The position numbers and the translations under genes were made by a program. From Bacillota bacterium (GTDB taxonomy: Bacteria; Bacillota; Limnochordia; Darwinibacteriales; Darwinibacteriaceae): a stretch of DNA of 9,085 nucleotides. Shown here piece after piece: positions 1 to 5,906 of the stretch (position 1 is its first letter; each line of letters starts with the position of its first letter). The notes below the pieces were generated by a model that saw nothing but the letters and a program-made list of their open reading frames with translations, had not been told where the DNA came from and did not search any database. The stretch is taken from contig JAAZLY010000152.1 in the NCBI GenBank assembly GCA_012799115.1, positions 1 to 9,085 on the forward strand, given 5' to 3'.

Positions 1-333
1 CATGGTTCGCTACTTGGTTACGATCAGTTGCTGACAACCCAAGAGCTGCGCATAGGAGTTGAAAGTGAAAGCCAATCCCTGAGACAACTGCTACCCCTAG
101 GCTGCCAAAAGGAACTGGAGGTTACGGGGCACAAGGCGGAAGTCCTTCCTGCACCGGAAAAACTAGGCAGAGTCCTCGCCTTAGCCCAAGGTGAACAAGC
201 CCTCCGCTTAACAACCGTTCTCGAGGTTAGGCAAGAGCCGATTGCCCTTGAGATTCGGTGGTTGGGCTTACATGGTTTGGTGCTGAAGTGGTCGAAACTG
301 GAGGGCGAACTAGAAGTAGGGCTGGGTAGTTAA
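1..333 (+). CDS. 3' end of an unidentified protein, possibly a UTRA-like regulator domain (5' truncated)
   Basis: The reading frame is open from the first base and stops at TAA 331-333, so at least 110 residues of a longer protein are present and its start lies before the window. An internal ATG at 28 has no convincing ribosome binding site and need not be a start. The stretch from about residue 35 to 85 (AEVLPAPEKLGRVLALAQGE, then a beta-rich segment with QEPIALE) has the rhythm of the UTRA effector-binding domain of GntR-family regulators: an ...aP...a..L.l..Ge... helix, then strands around a ...ePia.e... motif. The second half of a normal UTRA domain is not evident and no DNA-binding domain is in view, so the assignment is weak. 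A regulator here would fit with the dyad just downstream. That the frame is coding is much surer than what it encodes. Confidence 0.6.
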   Translation, partial: HGSLLGYDQLLTTQELRIGVESESQSLRQLLPLGCQKELEVTGHKAEVLPAPEKLGRVLALAQGEQALRLTTVLEVRQEPIALEIRWLGLHGLVLKWSKLEGELEVGLGS

Positions 334-353
334 GGTAAAATCCGTGGATATTT

Positions 354-371
354 CCAGCAAATTTTTGCAGG
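354..371. promoter_or_regulatory. Near-palindrome, candidate operator in the dppD leader
   Basis: CCAGCAAATTTTTGCAGG is an 18-bp dyad in which only the third pair from each end fails to match. Looser outer arms GGAT (347-350) and ATCC (374-377) extend it. It lies about 20 bp after the stop of the upstream gene, where a GntR-type regulator could bind. With no bound protein known, this is only a symmetry observation. Confidence 0.35.
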
Positions 372-396
372 AGATCCGGGCATTTCGGCGAACTAT
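367..396 (+). repeat. Copy 1 of a recurrent upstream motif
   Basis: GCAGGAGATCC (367-377) followed by GGCGAACTAT (387-396). The first block recurs with one or two changes upstream of the chemoreceptor gene (minus strand, 8000-7990) and of scfA (plus strand, 8037-8047), each time in the orientation of the following gene. Copies 1 and 3 both end 133 nt before their start codon. Its role is unknown; a promoter element, a conserved regulator site or part of a small RNA are all possible. Confidence 0.35.
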
Positions 397-405
397 GGGA
401 GGATA

Positions 406-432
406 TCACGGGTATTTCATGTGCGTCCGTGA
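406..432. repeat. Inverted repeat upstream of dppD
   Basis: TCACGG (406-411) and CCGTGA (427-432) are perfect inverted repeats separated by 15 nt. A TATAGA hexamer (435-440) lies just downstream and could be a -10 element, but no good -35 stands at the right distance. The repeat is therefore either a hairpin in the transcript leader or an operator over a weak promoter. Confidence 0.35.
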
Positions 433-448
433 CCTATAGAAAGGTAAG

Positions 449-476
449 GTCATCTTTTTAGCCACTAAGAGATGAC
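449..476 (+). promoter_or_regulatory. Hairpin in the leader just before dppD
   Basis: GTCATCTTTT (449-458) pairs with AAGAGATGAC (467-476) over ten pairs including one G-U, closing an 8-nt loop. No U-run follows the stem, so it is not an intrinsic terminator. It ends about 20 nt before the purine-rich ribosome binding site of dppD and could stabilise the mRNA or modulate translation. Confidence 0.4.
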
Positions 477-509
477 TCGAATTATAAGCATCAAGAGAGG
501 GAGGGTGTT

Positions 510-1520
510 ATGACAGAGAAGTTGTTGTCAGTGAAGAACCTCAAAACGCACTTTTTTACGGATGATGGTGTGATTCCAGCAGTTGATGGTATCAGCTTTG
601 ATCTGGACAAGGGAGGCACTATCGGAATTGTTGGTGAGTCAGGCTGCGGAAAAAGCGTTACCTCCCTATCGATTATGGGACTTATTCCCCAACCGCCTGG
701 AAAGATCATAGACGGAGTGATCGAATTTGAAGGCAAAGACCTTCTGAAGTTCTCCGAAGCAGAAATGCGCCACATCCGTGGTAATGAGATCTCCATGATC
801 TTCCAAGAACCCATGACTTCGCTTAATCCCGTTTTTACGGTGGGTAACCAAATATCTGAAGCCATTATGCTCCATCAGGGGCTCGATAAGGCTACCGCTC
901 GGGAAAAAGCGATCGAAATGTTACGTCTTGTTGGGATTCCATCACCAGAACAACGTGTCGATGAATATCCTCATCAGATGAGTGGTGGTATGCGCCAACG
1001 TGTCATGATCGCTATGGCCTTATCCTGTAATCCTAGATTGCTAATTGCCGACGAACCTACAACGGCCCTTGACGTGACAATTCAGGCGCAGATTCTAGAC
1101 CTCATGGCTCAGCTCCGTGAAGAGCTCGGAACCGCCATTATGATGATTACCCATGACCTTGGAGTCATTGCTGAAGTAGTGGAGAAGGTTGTTGTGATGT
1201 ACACCGGTAAGATTGTCGAATCTGCCGACACTCACACGATCTTTAAGAACCCAAGGCATCCATACACGATCGGTTTGCTCGCTTCGATTCCCCGCCTAGA
1301 TGGTGATGGGTCGAGGCTTCAAGCGATTCCAGGTTCGGTACCCATCCCTGGTAGTTTCCCAGAGGGTTGCGGTTTCCATCCTCGTTGCGCCTTTGCTACC
1401 GATCTCTGTGTACAAAAGGCACCTCCAGCCTTTGAGGTGGGCGAGAATCACCATGTAGCCTGCTGGAAGGTTGTAGATTACGACGAGGCAGCCAGTCTTG
1501 ACCAAACGGAGGTGGGCTAA
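510..1520 (+). CDS. dppD: Peptide ABC transporter ATP-binding protein, DppD/OppD type
   Basis: A cytoplasmic ATPase of 336 residues, the normal length for the family, which powers import of di- or oligopeptides or related solutes through a permease pair. Visible motifs are Walker A GESGCGKS (42-49), signature SGGMRQR (158-164), Walker B LLIADEPT with D181/E182, and the switch histidine in ITHD (H215). The C-terminal oligopeptide-transporter domain carries C287, C293, C300 and C318 (spacing C-x5-C-x6-C-x17-C), a pattern known to hold a [4Fe-4S] cluster in some Opp/Dpp ATPases. ATG 510 follows GAGAGGGAGGG at about 5 nt. The partner ATPase begins 3 nt after its stop, so the two are co-translated. 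No permease or solute-binding gene lies next to it, so its substrate cannot be told; DppD versus OppD is a naming choice. Confidence 0.95.
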   Translation: MTEKLLSVKNLKTHFFTDDGVIPAVDGISFDLDKGGTIGIVGESGCGKSVTSLSIMGLIPQPPGKIIDGVIEFEGKDLLKFSEAEMRHIRGNEISMIFQEPMTSLNPVFTVGNQISEAIMLHQGLDKATAREKAIEMLRLVGIPSPEQRVDEYPHQMSGGMRQRVMIAMALSCNPRLLIADEPTTALDVTIQAQILDLMAQLREELGTAIMMITHDLGVIAEVVEKVVVMYTGKIVESADTHTIFKNPRHPYTIGLLASIPRLDGDGSRLQAIPGSVPIPGSFPEGCGFHPRCAFATDLCVQKAPPAFEVGENHHVACWKVVDYDEAASLDQTEVG

Positions 1521-1523
1521 ACG

Positions 1524-2537
1524 ATGGCTAAAGCTGTAAAGAATGAAAACTTGCTGGAAGTCAAGAATTTGGTTAAGCACTTTCCAATTCGTCAAGGCAT
1601 CATTTTCTCCAAGCAGATTGGCGCTGTACAAGCGGTGGATGATATCAGCTTTAATGTGGAGAAGGGCGAGACCCTCGGTCTAGTCGGTGAGAGCGGCTGC
1701 GGTAAGACCACGGCCGGGCGTTGTATTTTGCGCTTGATTGAACCCACATCGGGAGAAGTCCGCTTTGATGGTAAGAATGTACCGAGTCTGCAAAAGGAAG
1801 AGTTGCGTGAACTACGCAAAGAAATGCAGATCATTTTCCAAGATCCCTATGGTTCCTTGAACCCACGCATGACCGTTGGCGACATCATTGGCGAGCCCCT
1901 GCATATTCATAATCTTGCCAAGGGTGCAGCCAAGGAAAAACGTGTCCGGGAGATTCTAGAGACAGTAGGGTTGAGCGCGTTCCATGCTAGACGCTTCCCC
2001 CACGAGTTCTCCGGTGGACAGCGGCAGAGAATTGGAATTGCCAGGGCCCTTGCGGTAAGTCCTCGCCTCATTATTTGCGACGAACCCGTATCTGCTCTAG
2101 ACGTTTCCATTCAGGCCCAGGTCATCAATTTGCTGCAGGACCTGCAGGCAGAGTTCGGCCTCACCTATCTCTTTATTGCCCATGACCTGAGTGTTGTAAA
2201 GCACATTTCGGACAGGGTAGCCGTGATGTACCTCGGCAAGATTGTGGAGCTGACAGGCAAGACCGAGCTGTATAAGAATCCTAAACATCCTTATACGCAG
2301 GCACTACTTTCGGCGATTCCTGAAGCTGATCCAACAATCAAGAAGGAACGCATCTTACTCAAGGGCGATGTACCAAGCCCGATCAATCCACCGAGTGGTT
2401 GTCGTTTCCATACGAGATGTCCGAAGGTGATGGATATCTGTAGGGTACAGGAACCGGCCTTTGTGGATAGCGGAGACGGTCATTTTGTAGCTTGCCACTT
2501 GGTTCCCGCTGCAGATAAGGCGGAAAATTTGGCCTAA
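1524..2537 (+). CDS. dppF: Peptide ABC transporter ATP-binding protein, DppF/OppF type
   Basis: The second ATPase of the heterodimeric motor, 337 residues, acting on the cytoplasmic face of a peptide-type importer. Walker A GESGCGKTT (55-63), signature FSGGQRQR (162-169), Walker B LIICDEP with D186/E187, and the switch histidine in IAHD (H220) are all intact. The C-terminal domain repeats the four-cysteine spacing of its partner: C293, C299, C306, C324. The start is ATG 1524, with GGAGGTG (1508-1514) inside the end of dppD; only 3 nt separate the genes, which indicates translational coupling. Both ATPases look catalytically competent. The transcription unit appears to end after this gene at the terminator at 2629-2677, so any permease partners must be upstream of the window or elsewhere. 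The OppF/DppF class is clear; the transported solute is not. Confidence 0.95.
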   Translation: MAKAVKNENLLEVKNLVKHFPIRQGIIFSKQIGAVQAVDDISFNVEKGETLGLVGESGCGKTTAGRCILRLIEPTSGEVRFDGKNVPSLQKEELRELRKEMQIIFQDPYGSLNPRMTVGDIIGEPLHIHNLAKGAAKEKRVREILETVGLSAFHARRFPHEFSGGQRQRIGIARALAVSPRLIICDEPVSALDVSIQAQVINLLQDLQAEFGLTYLFIAHDLSVVKHISDRVAVMYLGKIVELTGKTELYKNPKHPYTQALLSAIPEADPTIKKERILLKGDVPSPINPPSGCRFHTRCPKVMDICRVQEPAFVDSGDGHFVACHLVPAADKAENLA

Positions 2538-2552
2538 GTTGGTCAGAGCTAG

Positions 2553-2581
2553 TTGCATTGCTACTGTAGTTGTGGTAGGAT
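2553..2581 (+). promoter_or_regulatory. Weak candidate promoter upstream of the dppF/glp-type terminator
   Basis: TTGCAT (2553-2558) and TAGGAT (2576-2581) are separated by 17 bp. The hexamers match the housekeeping consensus at only about three and four positions. If real, a transcript from here would cross the terminator at 2629-2677 before reaching the flavoprotein gene, making that hairpin an attenuator. Otherwise the hexamers are chance. Confidence 0.2.
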
Positions 2582-2628
2582 CAAACTAGAACAAAATAAA
2601 CAAACCCATTTAGGACAAAAGAAAAGAG

Positions 2629-2677
2629 AAGTCCGACCGAGAGGGTATCTTTGTGATTCCCTTCGGCGGACTTTTTT
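2629..2677 (+). terminator. Strong intrinsic terminator between dppF and the oxidoreductase operon
   Basis: AAGTCCGACCGAGAGGG (2629-2645) pairs with CCCTTCGGCGGACTT (2659-2673), interrupted by single unpaired bases, around a 13-nt loop. The run T2672-T2677 follows. It lies 91 nt after the dppF stop and 60 nt before the next start codon. It most simply ends the dppDF transcript, but it could also act as an attenuator in the leader of the next operon. Confidence 0.85.
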
Positions 2678-2736
2678 GTGTCTGTGTTTGTAATCATGTG
2701 AGTTCATATTATTGTCGACTGCAAGGAGGATGGGCC

Positions 2737-4209
2737 ATGAAAGTAACTGATAAACAGACCCTTACAGCACAGGTGGTCATCGTTGGTGGTGGAATTATCG
2801 GCACCGCGACAGCCAGAGAACTGAGCCGCTACAACGTCGATGTCTTACTCCTGGAGGCAGAAGCCGAGGTTGGTTGGGGTACCACAAAGGCCAATAGCGG
2901 AATCGTACATGGTGGTTTCCATGAAGAACCAGGTACACTGAAGGCTAAGTACTGCTTCCCGGGGAACCAGATGTATCCCCAGCTTTGTGAGGAATTAGAT
3001 GTTTGCTTCAAGCAAAACGGTATCCTGATGGTTGGACGTACTCCAGAAGAGATGGAGACGGTCCAGGAGTACTACAAGCGTGGAACAGAGCGCGGTGTGA
3101 AGCTGCAACTTCTCAGCAAAGAGGAGCTTCTGGAACAGGAACCAAACTTGGATCCTGAATTGGCCGGAGCACTCTATGCACCCGAAGGCGGCTCGGTCAT
3201 GCCCTTTGAACTGGCAGCAGCCTTGATGGAGAACGCAGTGCAAAATGGCGTTCGCTACGAGGTGAATGCGAAAGTCATTGGTGCTTGGGCCGAGGGTGGC
3301 AAGAAGTACCTTGAAACCGCAGAAAAAGTGATTGAAGCAGATTACGTAATCAATGCCGCAGGTCTCTTTAGTGATGATCTAGCTCGGATGTTTGGCGATG
3401 ATTATTTCTCCATTCGCCCCCGTAAGGGAGAAGAATACATTTTTGACCTCAGTGTCAAGGATATGGTCAAATCTACCATCTTCCCAGTTCCCGGGAAGAT
3501 CAGTAAGGGAATTCTCGTGATTCCGACCGCAGCTGGAAACCTGATGATGGGTCCAACCGGCGACAATGTAGATGAGAAGGAAGACTTAGGAACCAGCCAA
3601 GACGGTTTCAACCGTGTCTTCGACGGAGCCAAGAGCTTAGTTCCCGGCCTTGACCCAAGGAAGATTATTGCACAGTTTGCCGGTGTGCGGGCTGCTAGTG
3701 ATAGAGGAGACTTTATTGTGGAACTGTCACCCAATGTCCCAGGGCTTGTTCATTTAGCCGGAATTGAGTCGCCAGGTCTCACTGCAGCCCCAGCGATTGC
3801 GGCCGATGTACCGAGACTCCTGCGTGAAGCGGGACTAGAACTTGAGGAGAAGGAAGATTTCAATCCTCGCCGCTCTGGAGTGATTCGCTTCCACACACTT
3901 TCCAGGGAAGAGCAAGACAAGCTCGTTCAGGAAGACCCCAGTTTTGGCCGGATTATTTGCCGCTGTGAGAGTATTACCGAAGGCGAAATCGTGGATGCCA
4001 TCCATAGAGGCGCACGTACCCTTGATGGAATCAAGTTCAGGGTCAGAGCTGGTGCAGGACGCTGCCAGGGAGGATTCTGCCAACCATTTATCACACAGAT
4101 CCTCAGCCGTGAGCTTGGCATTCCAGTAACCCAGGTTACCAAGGCGGGTCCAGGCAGTGAACAGGTTAAGTATGAAGCTAAAGAGCTGTCAGAGCAGGAG
4201 GTGCTGTAG
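2737..4209 (+). CDS. FAD-dependent oxidoreductase with C-terminal BFD-like [2Fe-2S] domain (GlpA/LhgO-like)
   Basis: A flavoprotein of 490 residues related to anaerobic glycerol-3-phosphate dehydrogenase (GlpA) and L-2-hydroxyglutarate oxidase. The DAO-type FAD domain opens with GGGIIG (17-22) and the ribose-binding E40, followed by GTTKANSGIVHGG (48-60). A BFD-like [2Fe-2S] domain follows, with CRC (C408, C410) and CQGGFC (C443, C448). ATG 2737 is preferred because AAGGAGG (2723-2729) lies 7 nt before it. The in-frame upstream extension to 2653 would begin inside the terminator hairpin and adds an implausible cysteine-rich N-terminus. It is the first gene of a tight three-gene operon with a second flavoprotein and a DUF1667 protein, an arrangement known from anaerobes such as Thermotoga and Clostridia. 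The oxidised substrate is probably sn-glycerol 3-phosphate, but no glpK or glpF is in view, so another 2-hydroxy acid remains possible. Confidence 0.9.
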   Translation: MKVTDKQTLTAQVVIVGGGIIGTATARELSRYNVDVLLLEAEAEVGWGTTKANSGIVHGGFHEEPGTLKAKYCFPGNQMYPQLCEELDVCFKQNGILMVGRTPEEMETVQEYYKRGTERGVKLQLLSKEELLEQEPNLDPELAGALYAPEGGSVMPFELAAALMENAVQNGVRYEVNAKVIGAWAEGGKKYLETAEKVIEADYVINAAGLFSDDLARMFGDDYFSIRPRKGEEYIFDLSVKDMVKSTIFPVPGKISKGILVIPTAAGNLMMGPTGDNVDEKEDLGTSQDGFNRVFDGAKSLVPGLDPRKIIAQFAGVRAASDRGDFIVELSPNVPGLVHLAGIESPGLTAAPAIAADVPRLLREAGLELEEKEDFNPRRSGVIRFHTLSREEQDKLVQEDPSFGRIICRCESITEGEIVDAIHRGARTLDGIKFRVRAGAGRCQGGFCQPFITQILSRELGIPVTQVTKAGPGSEQVKYEAKELSEQEVL

Positions 4210-4211
4210 GT

Positions 4212-5456
4212 ATGAAACAAGTACATGTTGACGTAGCCGTAATTGGCGGAGGCCCTGCAGGATTGGCGGCATCCTTAGCTGCCCGCAAGGAAGGGGCCGA
4301 GCGTGTCCTAATTATCGAGCGGAACACCGAACTTGGCGGAATTTTGCAGCAATGTATCCACCATGGTTTTGGACTCCACCGTTTTAAAGAAGAGTTGACT
4401 GGGCCTGAGTATGCCCAGCGCTTCATCGATTTCATTAAGGAAACAGATATCGAAGTGATGCTAGAGACGATGGTCCTTGAGGTCACGCCAGAACGGAAGA
4501 TCTATGCGGTGAATAGTGAGAGCGGGATGCTGGAGATTCATGCCAAATCCATCGTCTTGGCTATGGGTTGCCGCGAGCGGACGAGGGGAGCACTCCGGAT
4601 TCCAGGTGGCCGCCCTGCAGGCGTCTACTCCGCCGGAACCGCTCAGCGCTATGTGAATATTGATGGCTATGTGCCTGGGAAGAAGGCTGTCATTTTGGGC
4701 TCGGGTGATATTGGCCTGATTATGGCTCGCCGCTTCACCCTTGAAGGCGCCAAGGTGGAGGCCGTTGTTGAAGTCCTGCCCTATGCTGCAGGTCTTACCA
4801 GAAACGTAGTCCAATGCTTGGAGGACTATGATATTCCCCTCTACCTACAGTCTACTGTGATCGAAATTCATGGTAACAAGCGGATTGAGGCTGTGACCAT
4901 TGCTCAAGTGGACGAAAAGTGGAACCCCATCCCGGGCACCGAGCGGAAGATCGAATGCGATACGCTCTTGCTCTCGGTTGGCCTCGTTCCCGAAAACGAG
5001 CTATCCAGCCAGGCCGGTGTGGCTATTGATCCTATCACCAATGGACCCCTTGTCGATGATGCCATGATGACAAATCTGCCCGGTATCTTCGCTTGTGGTA
5101 ATGTACTTCACGTCCACGACCTGGTAGACAATGTCTCCAAGGAATCGGAGCGTGCTGGAATGTATGCGGGACGTTATGCCCTCGGAAAGAGCAGTGAAAA
5201 AGCACGGAGAATCAAGGTTCAGGCCGGTGAAAACATCCGTTATGTCGTACCCCACGAAGTTTCTAGCGAGGAACCTGTCGAGTTCTTCATGCGTGTGCAA
5301 AGACCCCAAGATGATGTTGCTTTAGATGTGGGTGGTTTGCGCCGCATTCGCAAAACGAGTGTGCGTCCGAGTGAAATGTTGGATGTCAAGATCACACCAG
5401 AGCAACTCCAGAGTTTAGAAGGGGATACCCTGGTCATTCAAATTGTGGAGCAATAA
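4212..5456 (+). CDS. NAD(P)/FAD-dependent oxidoreductase (pyridine nucleotide-disulfide type), partner subunit
   Basis: A protein of 414 residues with two nucleotide-binding folds: an N-terminal FAD site VIGGGPAG (10-17) and a central NAD(P)-type site GSGDIG (163-168). A C-terminal FAD-closing motif, GIFACGNVLHVHDLVD, lies near residues 293-308. It occupies the operon position of GlpB but belongs to the pyridine-nucleotide-disulfide-reductase fold, as in the three-gene sets of Firmicutes and Thermotogae. It lacks the CxxxxC redox disulfide of true disulfide reductases, so it probably shuttles electrons between the [2Fe-2S] subunit and a pyridine nucleotide or another carrier. The start ATG 4212 is 2 nt after the preceding stop, with GGAGGTG (4197-4203) inside that gene, which points to translational coupling. 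Family and complex membership are confident; the electron acceptor is inferred. Confidence 0.9.
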   Translation: MKQVHVDVAVIGGGPAGLAASLAARKEGAERVLIIERNTELGGILQQCIHHGFGLHRFKEELTGPEYAQRFIDFIKETDIEVMLETMVLEVTPERKIYAVNSESGMLEIHAKSIVLAMGCRERTRGALRIPGGRPAGVYSAGTAQRYVNIDGYVPGKKAVILGSGDIGLIMARRFTLEGAKVEAVVEVLPYAAGLTRNVVQCLEDYDIPLYLQSTVIEIHGNKRIEAVTIAQVDEKWNPIPGTERKIECDTLLLSVGLVPENELSSQAGVAIDPITNGPLVDDAMMTNLPGIFACGNVLHVHDLVDNVSKESERAGMYAGRYALGKSSEKARRIKVQAGENIRYVVPHEVSSEEPVEFFMRVQRPQDDVALDVGGLRRIRKTSVRPSEMLDVKITPEQLQSLEGDTLVIQIVEQ

Positions 5457-5468
5457 GGAGGGGTAGAG

Positions 5469-5825
5469 ATGTTGAAACACATTACTTGTACAGTCTGTCC
5501 TATGAGTTGTAATGTTGAGCTGACCTTAGGGGAAGATAATGAAATTCTCTCCCTTACAGGAAACAAATGTGCCCGTGGTAAGGCCTACGCCACCAGCGAG
5601 CACTTGCATCCTGAGCGTACACTGACGAGCATTGTAAAGGCAAAGGGTGGTATGCATCCCGTCCTACCGGTGAGGACAAATAAGCCTATCCCGAAGGATA
5701 AGCTCAAAGAGGGTATGCAGGTCGTATCGAAGGTTGAGGCCCAGGCGCCGATCAAAATGGGTGATGTGATTGTGGCAGACTTTTTGGGTCTCGGCGTAGA
5801 CCTTGTGGCCACACGTGATCTCTAG
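5469..5825 (+). CDS. DUF1667 domain-containing protein, putative Fe-S subunit
   Basis: A small soluble protein of 118 residues. Its N-terminus carries CTVCPMSC (C7, C10, C14) and C34 in NKCARGKAYA. This CxxCx3C...C arrangement resembles the [4Fe-4S] module at the start of molybdopterin oxidoreductases, so a [4Fe-4S] cluster is likely. The C-terminal half (KPIPKDKLKEGMQVVSKVEA, then GDVIVADFLGLGVDLVATR) is the conserved DUF1667 part with no known catalytic role. It is the last gene of the operon, 12 nt after the previous stop, with AAGGAGGGG at 5456-5463. The constant pairing of DUF1667 with these two flavoproteins suggests it is an electron-transfer subunit or assembly partner of the complex. 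The function is inferred from the cysteines and the neighbourhood, not demonstrated. Confidence 0.9.
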   Translation: MLKHITCTVCPMSCNVELTLGEDNEILSLTGNKCARGKAYATSEHLHPERTLTSIVKAKGGMHPVLPVRTNKPIPKDKLKEGMQVVSKVEAQAPIKMGDVIVADFLGLGVDLVATRDL

Positions 5826-5832
5826 ATAGACG

Positions 5833-5864
5833 AAAAAAGGTTGCTCGTTGGAGCGACCTTTTTC
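5833..5864. terminator. Intrinsic terminator ending the oxidoreductase operon (possibly bidirectional)
   Basis: AAAAAGGTTGCTC (5834-5846) pairs with GAGCGACCTTTTT (5851-5863) across a 4-nt loop, with one G-U pair. The A-run on one side and T-run on the other mean it can work on both strands. It begins 8 nt after the stop of the DUF1667 gene. Confidence 0.9.
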
Positions 5865-5873
5865 TCTGCACAG

Positions 5874-5895
5874 AAAAACCCCCATCCGGGGGTTT
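5874..5895 (-). terminator. Intrinsic terminator of the chemoreceptor gene
   Basis: AAACCCCC (5876-5883) and GGGGGTTT (5888-5895) form a GC-rich 8-bp stem with a 4-nt loop. Read on the minus strand, the stem runs straight into a T-run (complement of A5874-A5878). It starts 11 nt beyond the chemoreceptor stop codon, and only about 10 nt separate it from the facing terminator of the convergent operon. Confidence 0.9.
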
Positions 5896-5906
5896 CGCTT
5901 CTTAGT

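Noticed and set aside
395..439. Fourteen-codon upstream ORF in the dppD leader
   Set aside because: It has no ribosome binding site, no coding signature and overlaps an inverted repeat; it is most likely chance.
2653..2736. N-terminal extension of the first flavoprotein to an upstream ATT/GTG-like position
   Set aside because: It would start inside the terminator stem-loop, has no ribosome binding site and adds a cysteine-rich non-conserved stretch; AAGGAGG before ATG 2737 and the FAD motif 16 residues later settle the start.
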